Part shown: one piece after another, positions 1-7,939 of the stretch
Layout: each line of letters begins with the position of its first letter
How positions within the stretch are numbered: the stretch's first letter is position 1
NCBI GenBank assembly: GCA_016793585.1
Contig: JAEUJR010000400.1
Location: forward strand, 1 to 31,728
Length of the DNA stretch: 31,728 nt
Reading direction: 5' to 3'
From: Archangium sp.
GTDB lineage: Bacteria > Myxococcota > Myxococcia > Myxococcales > Myxococcaceae
Made by a program: the position numbers and the translations under genes
The notes under the pieces: generated by a model
Seen by the model: the letters and a program-made list of their open reading frames with translations, nothing else
What the model was told of the DNA's origin: nothing
Database searches by the model: none

Positions 1-732
1 CTCGTCGCGGTGCTGATCGGACTGGTGGTCGCGGAGCGCAAGCCGAGCTTCCCGGCGCGCAGGGCGATCCTCCGGCAGATCGACGATCTGCACCTGCCCG
101 ACGCGCTCGCCGACTCGACCCGTGACTTCGCCCGCAAGGCCTTCGAGCGCGCGCCCTCGATGAAGAAGGTGCTCGCTGGCGTGCGCAGCAAAGACATGAA
201 GCGCTTCCTCGTCGACCAGACGCTGCTGGCCAGCATCGTCGATGGGCGCCGCAGCGCCGAAGAGCAGGCGTGGACGAAGGCGCTCGCGGCGCGGCTCGGC
301 TTCACGCCCGACGAGGTGAAGCACAGCGAACTCACCCTCGCCGAGTTCTACGCGAAGCACCGCAACGTGATGGACGTGTTCACGCTCTCGACTGGCGCCG
401 ACGTGATGGGCGAAGAGCTCGTCGACTCCATCGCGACGCAGGTGCGCAAGAACTCACGCCGCCTGTGGCAGGAGATTCGTGAGACCGGAGAGCTCTCGGT
501 GCTGCTCGCGCGAGCTGCGCGTGGCCAGAAGCTGACCGCCGACGAGAAGCGCGCCATGCGGGAGCAGCTCATCGACGTCGCCAAGGCCGTGCCCGCGCTG
601 GCCATCTTCACCGCGCCTGGTGGGTTGTTGTTGCTGCTGGCGCTCGCGAAGGTGATGCCGTTCGACCTGCTGCCGAGTTCGTTCCGCGACGAGCCGGTCG
701 AGGTCGATGACGAACCACCGACGACGCACTGA
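1..732 (+). CDS. LETM1-like / TerB-like protein, 5' end outside window
   Basis: The reading frame is open from base 1, so the true start lies upstream; about 243 codons are visible before the TGA at 730-732. The C-terminal part has a hydrophobic stretch (AIFTAPGGLLLLLALAKV) followed by MPFDLLPSSF, the pattern seen at the end of bacterial LETM1-like proteins. The middle, with charged helices around DGRRSAEEQAW and LGFTPDEV, resembles a TerB-like helical domain. The protein is probably membrane-associated; its substrate cannot be read from sequence, and ion transport is known only for the mitochondrial relatives. The gene faces the Cys-rich pseudogene at 960-1400. Its last ~85 bases recur twice more downstream as part of a tandem repeat (733-966). 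The family call is from motif recognition only. Confidence 0.6.
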   Translation, partial: LVAVLIGLVVAERKPSFPARRAILRQIDDLHLPDALADSTRDFARKAFERAPSMKKVLAGVRSKDMKRFLVDQTLLASIVDGRRSAEEQAWTKALAARLGFTPDEVKHSELTLAEFYAKHRNVMDVFTLSTGADVMGEELVDSIATQVRKNSRRLWQEIRETGELSVLLARAARGQKLTADEKRAMREQLIDVAKAVPALAIFTAPGGLLLLLALAKVMPFDLLPSSFRDEPVEVDDEPPTTH

Positions 733-966
733 AGCTCCAGGCGCACGCCGAGATTGGTGGGGCTCGCGAAGGCGACGCCGTTCGACCTGCTGCCGAGCTC
801 CTTCCTTGACGAGCCGGGCGACGTCGACGCCGAGCCGCCGACGACTCACTGAAGCTTCAGGCCGAGATTGGTCGGGCTCGCGAAGGCGACGCCGTTCGAC
901 CTGCTGCCGAGCTCCTTCCTTGACGAGCCGGGCGACGTCGACGCCGAGCCGCCGACCACTCACTGA
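733..966. repeat. Tandem duplication of a convergent-gene junction (120-bp and 114-bp units)
   Basis: After the LETM1-like stop at 730-732, the 3' end of that gene is repeated twice, ending in TGA at 850-852 and again at 964-966. The two units are 120 and 114 bp, both multiples of three. Each carries an in-frame copy of the C-terminal coding segment (LAKATPFDLLPSSF to EPPTTH, then TGA) behind ~30 bases that resemble the 3' end of the opposing gene (read on the minus strand as NLGVRLELQ or NLGLKLQ, against NLGVCLKLQ in the pseudogene). The two downstream units differ from each other by three substitutions and one 6-base indel, but differ more from the copy inside the gene. This is a local tandem duplication, not a mobile element. 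Confidence 0.9.
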
Positions 967-1400
967 AGCTTCAGGCACACACCGAGGTTGATGGGGCGCG
1001 GCTGGAAGCCCACCTCACCGCGGTCGTCGCTCGAACAGGCGTAGCCCTTGCCGCAGATCTCTGCCGACGCGCCCGAACAGGTGAAGGGCAGGCACACGCC
1101 TGATGGGCTCTCTCTCGAACAGAAGAACAGCACGTTGCCCGGGTCGCAGTCGGAGCTGAGGGCGCACGACTCGCGACAGAGACCCGAGGTGCACGTTTCG
1201 TCGCCCAGGCAGCCGGCGTCACAGCGGCGCGTGCAGGTGCTCAACCCGCTGGTGAAGAACTAGCAGGTCAAGCCGGGCTCACATTCTCCGCACGGCGCGC
1301 CGCGTGGCTGCGGCCCGGTGAGAGACGGCGGGCGCATCGCTCCGCACGCGATGCCGATGGCGACGGCCACGAAGAACCACCGCTGAGGAATCGCGCGCAT
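960..1400 (-). pseudogene. Cys-rich secreted/lipoprotein-like gene with internal amber codon
   Basis: From the ATG at 1400 the frame encodes a hydrophobic leader (RWFFVAVAIGIACG), a short Pro/Gly-rich linker and a Cys-rich domain. It is interrupted by TAG at 1262-1260, immediately after GLTC. The same frame then continues without another stop for ~98 codons (FFTSGLSTCTRRCDAGC onward, many regularly spaced Cys) to TGA at 962-960. The other Cys-rich protein in the window (5818-7257) reads GMTCWFVF at the matching place, so the amber codon most simply arose from TGG by one G-to-A change. Without it the protein would be 146 residues. It lies 76 bp downstream of the sigma gene at 1477-1971 on the same strand. 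A sequencing error or a readthrough gene remains possible. Confidence 0.75.
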
Positions 1401-1476
1401 GGCGCGCACACGACCCGCTGGCGATCGCGCCTCCACCGGTTTCAGCCACGCCCTCTCGAACGTCGACCTCGTCACG

Positions 1477-1971
1477 TCAGCCGGTGGCGCGCAGTGACGC
1501 GACCTCACCCTCGAGCGACAGCTGCAGCTTCTCGGTCAGCCGCTTGAGCTTCTTGCCCACCGTCTTTCGCGACAGCCGCATCACCTCGGAGATCTCGTCC
1601 TGGGTCAGCCCGTCGCGGAACGCGTGCGTCACCAGCTCGAGCTCCTCCATCGACAACGCGCTCAAGACCTTGTCGAGATCGGCCCGCGCGGCGAGGTCGC
1701 TGCGCGCCTCCTCCACGTCGACGAACAGCGCGTGTTTCAGCTCGTGCGACGACGTGTTGCGCAGCGTCTGCAGACAATGCCGCGTGGCAATCGCGTAGAG
1801 CCACGTCAGCGGAGCCGCCCGCAACCGGAACCGCCCGAGCCCCGAGATGGCGGCGACGAACACCTCCTGCACTGCCTCGGCGGCGTCGTCGTCGTGGCGC
1901 AGCAGTGCCAGGCATCGTCGATAGACGACCCCGTGGTACCGCTCGAAGAGCTCGCCGACGTCGAAGGCCAT
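1477..1971 (-). CDS. ECF-type RNA polymerase sigma factor (sigma-70 family)
   Basis: This 164-residue protein has the two-domain layout of an extracytoplasmic-function sigma factor. Region 2 spans about residues 5-75 (LFERYHGVVYRRCLALL, DAAEAVQEVFVAA, LTWLYAIATRHC). Region 4 spans about 100-155 and holds a helix-turn-helix (GLTQDEISEVMRLSRKTVGKKLKRL). No extra C-terminal domain is present. The ATG at 1971 lies only four bases after the stop of the large upstream membrane protein (1976-4720). With no clear Shine-Dalgarno sequence, translation is probably coupled to that gene. Since that protein starts with an anti-sigma zinc finger, the pair is probably a sigma/anti-sigma module, although the gene order is reversed from the usual one. 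The target promoters are not identifiable here. Confidence 0.9.
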   Translation of the reverse strand: MAFDVGELFERYHGVVYRRCLALLRHDDDAAEAVQEVFVAAISGLGRFRLRAAPLTWLYAIATRHCLQTLRNTSSHELKHALFVDVEEARSDLAARADLDKVLSALSMEELELVTHAFRDGLTQDEISEVMRLSRKTVGKKLKRLTEKLQLSLEGEVASLRATG

Positions 1972-1975
1972 GCGG

Positions 1976-4720
1976 TCAGAACTTGAAGGGGAACTGCACG
2001 GGCTCGCCAGCGACGGCGTGCGGTGGGAACACGAGCTTCGAGATGACGCGCTTCAGGCACGCGGCGATCGGCGAGTTCGCCAGCTCGGCTGTCACGACGC
2101 TCACGTTCCTCACGCGGCCGTCGGTGCCGATGGTCCACTTCATCACCACCTTGCCGCTCGTCACCTCGGGCTGTAGCCGGTGCTGCTCGGCGATGCACGC
2201 CTGGAGCTCGGTCTTCGCACCGATGACCGCCTCCATGATGTCGGACTGGCTGAGCTCGTCCTTCAGGGGCTCCGGGTTCTTTGGTGGCGGCAGATAGTAG
2301 TGGCCGTCGTTGCCGTGCCGCTTCGAGCCCCCAAAGAGCTCGTCGAAGTTCTCGTCTTCACCCGTGCCGACGTTGGCGCCCTTGGGCATCAGGAGCGGAA
2401 CGACGGTCGGCGGAGCAGGCGGTGACTTCGCCGTCGTCGGGTCCGGGCTCGCCGAGCCGCGAATCACCTGAATCGTGTTGTACCGCGTGTGCGTCAGGTG
2501 GCCGCTCTCGCCGTGTTCGCGCTCGGTCGCCTCGTTCGGCACGACGATTTGCTCGCTGGCGCCGTTGGCCACCGGCGCGGAGTCGACGGCCACGAACGAC
2601 GTGTACGCCGTGACCAGGTGGTGCTCGAGGCCGAGCGTGGTGATCTCCTTCGCCGCCTCGGGGAACTCGCCGAACTTCTGCAGCCGGTCGACCTCTTCGA
2701 TTCGCGCGCGCGCCCACATCGCGTTGAGCCCGCTCGCTGCCGCCGACGCCACGCCCAGGTTCACGCGAGTCGCCAGCTCGACGTTCTTCGCACCGACACG
2801 CCCACGCAGCGTGATGGTTGAAGGCCCACCGGTACGGTACCGGCCCAGCAGCACCACCGGCTGCGCGTCGAACAGGTCGGGCACCTTGCGCGGCAACACG
2901 TCGACGACCTGCAGCCCACCCCAGTCGACGGTGACGTCGGTCATCAGCGGTTTCGCGATGCGGCGCACGAACCGGTTCACCGCTCCGGTCGGGTCCTCGT
3001 CGGTTCGCACGAACTGGTAGAAGCCGCGCCCCTCTTCAGACAACCGTGCGAGCAGGAAGTGGTTCACCGACCCGCCGATGCCGAAGCCGAACACGCGGCC
3101 ATTGCCGAGCAGCCGCTGCGTCTCCTGGAAGATCTCCTGCTCGTTGCCGATGAAGCCGTCGGTCATCAGCAGCACCACGCGCAGGCGGTCACCATCGGCC
3201 GGCCGGTCGAGTGCGCGCCGAATGCCGGCGAGCTGATTGGTGCCACCGCCCGATGGCAGCGCCTCGAGGTACTGCAGCGCCTTCTTCACGTTCTCGGGCG
3301 TGTTCGGCAGCGGCGAGTCATGAAACGACGACGCGCTCTCGGCGAAGTCGATGAGCATGAAGGTGTCGCGCGGGTTCATCTGCTTCATCGCCAGCGCCAT
3401 CGCCTGCTTGGCGGCATCGAGCGGAGCACCAGCCATCGAGCACGACGTGTCGACGACGAACACCATCTCCTTCGGCAGCACCTCGTCGTTCGACGGCTGC
3501 GCCTCGGGGTTGAGCATCAACGCGAAGGTGCCTTCGGGGCCGCCGGTCGACACCACCGCCGCGCGCGTCTCGGGGCCCGACACCTTCCACCGAAGAATGA
3601 AGTCCTTGTTCGGCACGCGGTCGGCTCCATCGAGCGTGACGACGGCGCGTGAGCTCGACGAGCGTTCGGCTTGCAGCGCATGCGACACCGACCACAGCTC
3701 TTCGATGACGGCTCCGGTCTCCAGCCGAACCTCGACCGAGATGTCGCGGCCGGTGCGCTCCAGCGGAGGCGAGATGCGCGAAGCATCGTCGACGCGATCG
3801 GTGTCGGGCAGCGTGCCCGTGCCCTGCGACGCACCCGCGAGCGGAGCGCCCGGCACGTACCGGGGCCCCACCACCATGGGAAAGTCGAACGTGTACGCGC
3901 CATCATCGAAGCGCAGCGGCGCGACGTACCGCAGCGACACCTGCACCGACTCCCCGGGCAACAGGTTCGCGACCGACTGCGTGAAGATGTTCGGGCGCTC
4001 CTGGTCGAGCAGCGCCGCCCGTTTGCCCTGCGACTTCGCCTCTTCGTACTGACGCCGCGCCTCTTCGCGTTTCTGAATGGTGGCACGAATCACGCGCGTG
4101 CCCGCCGTCAGCGTCATCTCGTCGACCGCCGCGTTCTCGGGCAGCGGGAACACGTAGACGGCCTCGACCGGCTTCTCGAACGGGTTCTTGAAGCGCTGCG
4201 TGACGGTGACGGCCGAGACGAAGCCCGTCACCTCGGCGATGACGTCGGTGTGCTCGAGCACGAAGGGGCGTGACGGCCCTTCATCGGGCGAGGCCTCGAG
4301 CGTGCCCTGCCCGAAGGCCACCTGCTGCCCGCGAAACGAGAGCGTCTTCAGCGTGGGCCGCGCAGTGCCGGGCCTGAGCTCCACGGGGCTGCGGCCCTGA
4401 CGAGGAGAGGGACGGTCTGGCGGCGCCTCTCTCCACGGCGCGGCGACGAGAATGGCGACGATGGCAGCAGCAGGGAGCAGCACGGCACGCATGGCGTTCC
4501 TCCTCCACGCCTGGTCTGCGCGAACGACACGCTGCCGGGCGGGTGACGAGTGAGACGAGCGTGAAAAGCTCGCCGCCTGCCGCTCCATCGTCTCGAGCCG
4601 CGCCCGGCATTGGGCACAGCCGGCGACGTGGGCCGAAATGCTCGACTGCTCCGGGCCCGACAACGCACCCAGCGACAGCCGCTCGAGCGTGAAGGACGAC
4701 GGGTGTTTCAAGGCAGTCAT
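1976..4720 (-). CDS. Anti-sigma zinc finger / VIT / VWA / AgmX-TonB C-terminal fusion protein
   Basis: The protein has 914 residues from the ATG at 4720; the frame extends further upstream but only without recognisable domain sequence. Domains in order: a zinc-finger anti-sigma motif with H31, C35 and C38 (HxxxCxxC); one membrane helix around 80-96; a VIT (inter-alpha-trypsin inhibitor) domain around 150-290; a VWA domain around 417-590 with MIDAS residues DTSCS (424-428), Thr in GGGTNQ (494) and Asp in TDG (521); a Pro-rich linker; and an AgmX/PglI-like, TonB-type C-terminal domain over the last ~90 residues (GKVVMKWTIGTDG, CLKRVISKLVFPPH). The zinc finger should be cytoplasmic and the rest periplasmic. 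The ECF sigma gene follows four bases later. I infer that the VIT/VWA ectodomain senses or binds an envelope protein and controls release of the sigma factor. Each domain is familiar; the fusion is unusual. Confidence 0.85.
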   Translation of the reverse strand: MTALKHPSSFTLERLSLGALSGPEQSSISAHVAGCAQCRARLETMERQAASFSRSSHSSPARQRVVRADQAWRRNAMRAVLLPAAAIVAILVAAPWREAPPDRPSPRQGRSPVELRPGTARPTLKTLSFRGQQVAFGQGTLEASPDEGPSRPFVLEHTDVIAEVTGFVSAVTVTQRFKNPFEKPVEAVYVFPLPENAAVDEMTLTAGTRVIRATIQKREEARRQYEEAKSQGKRAALLDQERPNIFTQSVANLLPGESVQVSLRYVAPLRFDDGAYTFDFPMVVGPRYVPGAPLAGASQGTGTLPDTDRVDDASRISPPLERTGRDISVEVRLETGAVIEELWSVSHALQAERSSSSRAVVTLDGADRVPNKDFILRWKVSGPETRAAVVSTGGPEGTFALMLNPEAQPSNDEVLPKEMVFVVDTSCSMAGAPLDAAKQAMALAMKQMNPRDTFMLIDFAESASSFHDSPLPNTPENVKKALQYLEALPSGGGTNQLAGIRRALDRPADGDRLRVVLLMTDGFIGNEQEIFQETQRLLGNGRVFGFGIGGSVNHFLLARLSEEGRGFYQFVRTDEDPTGAVNRFVRRIAKPLMTDVTVDWGGLQVVDVLPRKVPDLFDAQPVVLLGRYRTGGPSTITLRGRVGAKNVELATRVNLGVASAAASGLNAMWARARIEEVDRLQKFGEFPEAAKEITTLGLEHHLVTAYTSFVAVDSAPVANGASEQIVVPNEATEREHGESGHLTHTRYNTIQVIRGSASPDPTTAKSPPAPPTVVPLLMPKGANVGTGEDENFDELFGGSKRHGNDGHYYLPPPKNPEPLKDELSQSDIMEAVIGAKTELQACIAEQHRLQPEVTSGKVVMKWTIGTDGRVRNVSVVTAELANSPIAACLKRVISKLVFPPHAVAGEPVQFPFKF

Positions 4721-4750
4721 GACGATTCGATTCCTCGCAGGTGAAGGTTG

Positions 4751-4777
4751 GTTCCGCGAGCCACGAATCGTGGGAAC
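4751..4777. other. Inverted repeat in the gap between the two minus-strand regulatory genes
   Basis: The 68-bp gap between the sigma gene ending at 4789 and the ATG at 4720 contains a perfect 13-base inverted repeat, CCACGAATCGTGG (4761-4773). Outer arms GTTC (4751-4754) and GAAC (4774-4777) add a second, bulged stem. No T-run follows on the minus strand, so a classical intrinsic terminator is unlikely. It could be an operator or an attenuating hairpin for the anti-sigma fusion gene. The function is inferred only from position. Confidence 0.4.
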
Positions 4778-4788
4778 GGCACGGCCGT

Positions 4789-5748
4789 TCAGTGCGCTGA
4801 CTTCAGGAACTTCGCGGTCAACACAGGGTCGACCCACGCGACGACGCGCACGAGGCGGTCACCTTCGGCCTCGACGAGGTGAAGCGAGTTGGGCTGCCAC
4901 GGCGCCTCGGGCGAGGGGCGCATCGAGATGGCGATGGCGAGGTGGCCGGCGGTCTCGACGGGCTCGGCCTTGAAGCGGCGCGCGTCGACGTGCGGCGCGA
5001 AGAGCGCGGTGCCGAGGAAGTGCGAGATGGCGGGCAGGCCCTCGAACCACAGCGCCATGGGCGGCATCGTCATGGTCGCGTCTTCGCGGAGCAGCGACAC
5101 CAGCCCCGACACGTCAGACGACTCCCACACGCGCAGGTAGCGGCCGAGCAGCTCGCGCTCCTTCGGCTCGTCGCTGCGCTTCTTCCACCGAGGTGAGGCT
5201 TCTTCGACCGAGGCACGCGCACGCTGCAGCAGGCTGTTCACCGCCGGCACGGTGGAGTCGAGCTGCGCGGCCGTCTCTTCCGCCGAGAAGCCGAGCACGT
5301 CTTTGAGCACCAGCGCCGCTCGCTGCGTCGCGGGCAACGCCTGCAGCGTCACGAGGAAGGCGAGGGCGACCGACTGGCGCCGCTCCACCACCGTCTCAGG
5401 GCCAGGTGAGAGGTCGAGCGCGCTCGACGGCGCAGGCTCGAGCCAGTCGTGCAGCGGGTCGGGCGCGCGTGCGTCTCCGCTTCCCTCCGGGTGCACTTCG
5501 TCAGGCAGGTGGCGGCGCTTTCGTTGCGCGAGCAGGTCGAGGCAGGTGCGGGTGGCGATTTGAAACAGCCAGGCCTTGAAGGCGCCCCTGCCTTCGAGCG
5601 CGTCGAGGCTCTTCCACGCGCGCACCAGCGCTTCCTGCACCGCGTCTTCGGCGTCAGACCACGAGCCGAGCATGCGGTAGCAGTACGCGAGCAGTGCCTT
5701 TCGGTGCGGAGCGACCTGCGCCTCGAACTCCCCCTGGCCGATTGCCAT
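4789..5748 (-). CDS. ECF sigma factor with C-terminal SnoaL-like domain (TIGR02960/SigX5-type)
   Basis: The 319-residue protein starts at the ATG at 5748 (MAIGQGEF). Region 2 lies around 8-75 (LLAYCYRMLGSWSDAEDAVQ, AWLFQIATRTCLDLL) and region 4 around 125-182 (LPATQRAALVLKDVLGFS, AVNSLLQRARAS). The C-terminal ~115 residues form a SnoaL/NTF2-like domain starting at LLGRYLRVWESSD and including DATMTMPPMALWFEG, typical of the sigma-70 family named TIGR02960. In such sigma factors the NTF2-like domain tunes activity in place of a separate anti-sigma. The much longer open frame upstream (to 6714) is antisense to the propeller lipoprotein and is rejected. The gene is divergent from that lipoprotein (69 bp between starts) and lies upstream of the anti-sigma fusion gene on the same strand. 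Confidence 0.9.
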   Translation of the reverse strand: MAIGQGEFEAQVAPHRKALLAYCYRMLGSWSDAEDAVQEALVRAWKSLDALEGRGAFKAWLFQIATRTCLDLLAQRKRRHLPDEVHPEGSGDARAPDPLHDWLEPAPSSALDLSPGPETVVERRQSVALAFLVTLQALPATQRAALVLKDVLGFSAEETAAQLDSTVPAVNSLLQRARASVEEASPRWKKRSDEPKERELLGRYLRVWESSDVSGLVSLLREDATMTMPPMALWFEGLPAISHFLGTALFAPHVDARRFKAEPVETAGHLAIAISMRPSPEAPWQPNSLHLVEAEGDRLVRVVAWVDPVLTAKFLKSAH

Positions 5749-5817
5749 GCGCGGCGGTCTTGCACACTTTGACGGTCGTCTGCAGGGGCGGCACGCCGTT
5801 CGGGCTACGGTGCGCGC

Positions 5818-7257
5818 GTGCTTCGAACGCGTGCGGCATGGCTGCTGGTCTCGGTGCTCTCGGCGTGCCCTCCGCCTGCGCCGCAGGCCGACGGTGGCGT
5901 CGATGCAGGCGCTGACGCAGGCGCGCCGTGGCGGGTGGTGCTCGAAGACCAGCCCGGCGCGCTGCTCTCGGCGTGGGAGTCGGCCGACGGCGTGTTGTAC
6001 GCGGTGGGCGGCTCGGCGTTCGGTGCGTACGTGTTGCGGCACGACGCCGACGGCTGGTGGCAGATGGACCCCGGCACCTCGAAGGCCTTGTGGTGGGTGC
6101 ACGGGTTCGCGACGAACGACGTGTGGGCTGTGGGCGCGGCTGGCGTCATCACGCACTTCGACGGCACCCGCTGGCGCGTCGAGCGCGAAGGCGGAGCGGC
6201 GACCCTCTTCGGGGCGTTCGGCACGTCGACGACCGACCTCGTCGCGGTGGGCGGCGTGGTGAGCGTGAGCGCGCCGAAGCCGCTGGTGCTGCGGCGCACG
6301 CCGTCTGGCTGGAGCGAGGTCGCGGCGCTGCCGGCCTCCGACACGCGCGCGTTCTTCAAGGTGTGGGGCCGCTCGGCGACCGACACGTTCTTCGTCGGAG
6401 AGCGTGGCCTCGTCGGCCGCGGGGTGCCCGAGACGTTGACGCTCGAGCCGGCGGGCCTGAGCGACCGCCTCACCACGGTGCACGGCAACGCCAGCGAGAC
6501 GTACATCGTCGGTGGGTTGCAGCGCCCCGTGATGCTGCGGCGCTTCGCAGGCGAGTGGAGGCCGGTGACGATTCCAGGAACGCCCCAGCTGCTCAACGGG
6601 GTGGCCGTGAGCGCCAATGGAGACACGGTCATCGTCGGTCTCAACGGCTACGTCGCCGAGGGCCGCGGCGAGACGTTCGTGCAGCGCAAGCCCGTCACCG
6701 ACTTCGGGCTGCACGCGGCGCTGGCGTCACGCGCGGGCTTCGTCGCGGTGGGCGGCGACCTCGTCGACACGCTCGGCCGCGGCATCGTGCTGACGAACGG
6801 CTCGCTCGAAGGCGGCGTGGTGCAGCAGTGGCCGCACCCCGGCCTTCGGTTCGACGCTGGCGTTGGCGACGCGGGCCTGCCCGATGCCGGGCCGATGGAC
6901 GCGGGCGTCGACGGAGGAGGGCTCGACGCCGGAGTGGGCGACGGGGGAACCGCAGACGCCGGCGTCGATGCCGGTGAACCCGACGCAGGCGAGCTCGACG
7001 CCGGAGCCCCCGATGCCGGCCCGGGTGACGGAGGTCTGCTCGGCCCGGGTGACGACTGCGGCCTGGCGCCGAATGACTGTGGCCAAGGCATGACGTGCTG
7101 GTTCGTCTTCGGCCCCTTCAAGAATTACTGCGCCGCGACCTGCACCGACGTCGCCCAGTGTGGCGCCTATGGGCCCGGCGCGTGCTGCCGGCTTCCCGGC
7201 CCCCAGGCGATGGAGAATGTCTGCCTCACGAGCGCCGTCTGCGACGGTGGGGTCTGA
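5818..7257 (+). CDS. Propeller-like lipoprotein with Asp-Ala-Gly linker and Cys-rich tail
   Basis: The 479-residue protein starts at GTG 5818 with a lipoprotein signal (LLVSVLSAC, lipid Cys at 17). Residues ~35-340 carry repeated blades with the pattern DVWAVG-x-G-xI-HFDG-xxW (examples NDVWAVGAAGVITHFDGTRW, TDLVAVGG, TDTFFVGERG), suggesting a beta-propeller. A ~60-residue linker rich in DAG/DGG follows, then a compact Cys-rich domain (CGLAPNDCGQGMTC to the end) with about ten cysteines. Such lipoproteins are common in myxobacteria and are expected at the outer membrane surface; their partners are unknown. The gene diverges from the SigX5-type sigma gene, so a shared control region of 69 bp is possible. 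Its Cys-rich tail is the best internal match to the broken gene at 960-1400. Confidence 0.8.
   Translation: MLRTRAAWLLVSVLSACPPPAPQADGGVDAGADAGAPWRVVLEDQPGALLSAWESADGVLYAVGGSAFGAYVLRHDADGWWQMDPGTSKALWWVHGFATNDVWAVGAAGVITHFDGTRWRVEREGGAATLFGAFGTSTTDLVAVGGVVSVSAPKPLVLRRTPSGWSEVAALPASDTRAFFKVWGRSATDTFFVGERGLVGRGVPETLTLEPAGLSDRLTTVHGNASETYIVGGLQRPVMLRRFAGEWRPVTIPGTPQLLNGVAVSANGDTVIVGLNGYVAEGRGETFVQRKPVTDFGLHAALASRAGFVAVGGDLVDTLGRGIVLTNGSLEGGVVQQWPHPGLRFDAGVGDAGLPDAGPMDAGVDGGGLDAGVGDGGTADAGVDAGEPDAGELDAGAPDAGPGDGGLLGPGDDCGLAPNDCGQGMTCWFVFGPFKNYCAATCTDVAQCGAYGPGACCRLPGPQAMENVCLTSAVCDGGV
6853..7035 (+). repeat. Asp-Ala-Gly / Asp-Gly-Gly coding repeat
   Basis: This low-complexity coding stretch inside the propeller lipoprotein encodes a long series of DAG and DGG triplets with variable spacers (DAGVGDAG, DAGPMDAG, DAGVDAGEPDAG). 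It acts as a flexible linker between the propeller and the Cys-rich tail. Shorter versions follow the lipobox in other lipoproteins of the window. Confidence 0.85.
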
Positions 7258-7353
7258 GGTTGGCGTCGTAAAATCGATGGTGTTCAGTGTAAGCCGCAGC
7301 GCGTCGGCCGGGCGCTGCAATGGGCCGCGGCGCCGTGGGTACTTGCTGGTGGG

Positions 7354-7938
7354 ATGACTCCACTCCAACTGCTCTCGGCCCTGAACTGGTGCGCAGCGCT
7401 GCTCTACGGCTTCGCGTCGGTGCTCATCTTCCTGCCCTCGAACGTTCCGCTCACCGTGTCGCTCGCGGTCTTCGCCGTGCTGGCGTTGCTCGCCGCGCCG
7501 CACGTCTACCTCGCGCTCACCATCGAGAAGGGTCGCGGCCGGTGGTTGCAGACCGCCCTCGCCATCGTCGCGCTCCCCGGGTTTCCCATCGGTACGGCCA
7601 TCGGGGCGTTGGCGATCTGGGTCTGCTGGTTCGGTGAGTCGGCGAAGGTGTTCGACGACCCGTCGTTGGCGCAGCGGCTCTCCGCGAACGGTCCCGACGT
7701 GCCGCCCTGGAGAGAGGGCGAGACGGCCTGGGCCTACGCGACGCGCGCGAGGCGCGCCGGCTTCGAGCCCGCAGAGATCGCCGCAGGGCTCGAGGCCGCT
7801 GGCTTCGAGGCCGATGACATCGAGACGACCTTGGGGGCGCTGCAGCCGGAGCGTCGCGCGCGCCGGCCCCGTGCCCCAGCGCCGAAGCACGACGACGAGA
7901 CGCCCGTGCGCGGCAAGCGCCCCGTGCGGCGCGGCTGA
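7354..7938 (+). CDS. Small membrane protein with three N-terminal helices
   Basis: The 194-residue protein starts at ATG 7354, preceded by GGTGG close to the start. It has three hydrophobic helices at about 8-27, 33-56 and 64-92. The rest is soluble: a segment around residues 125-165 with repeated Ala/Gly helices (AGFEPAEIAAGLEAAGFEADDIETTL), which could be a small UBA-like helical bundle, and a basic tail. I do not recognise a family. Its stop (7936-7938) is one base from the stop of the convergent DUF2378-like gene. The 96-bp gap upstream (7258-7353) holds no clear promoter. Confidence 0.7.
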   Translation: MTPLQLLSALNWCAALLYGFASVLIFLPSNVPLTVSLAVFAVLALLAAPHVYLALTIEKGRGRWLQTALAIVALPGFPIGTAIGALAIWVCWFGESAKVFDDPSLAQRLSANGPDVPPWREGETAWAYATRARRAGFEPAEIAAGLEAAGFEADDIETTLGALQPERRARRPRAPAPKHDDETPVRGKRPVRRG

Positions 7939-7939
7939 G

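Noticed and set aside
454..991. Open frames on both strands over the duplicated junction
   Set aside because: They are Arg-rich translations of the tandem repeat in other frames; the repeat period, a multiple of three, keeps them open artificially.
4721..4788. GGAACC as an ECF promoter -35 box before the anti-sigma fusion gene
   Set aside because: No matching -10 element is found at 16-17 bases; the nearest candidate is 23 bases away.
5749..6714. Long N-terminal extension of the SigX5-type sigma factor
   Set aside because: It is antisense to the propeller lipoprotein, His/Arg-rich and without domain sequence; the ATG at 5748 begins a normal sigma region 2.
7440..7447. GAACGTTC palindrome resembling the TetR operator
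   Set aside because: It lies inside a coding sequence and lacks the GAACG-N2-CGTTC spacing.
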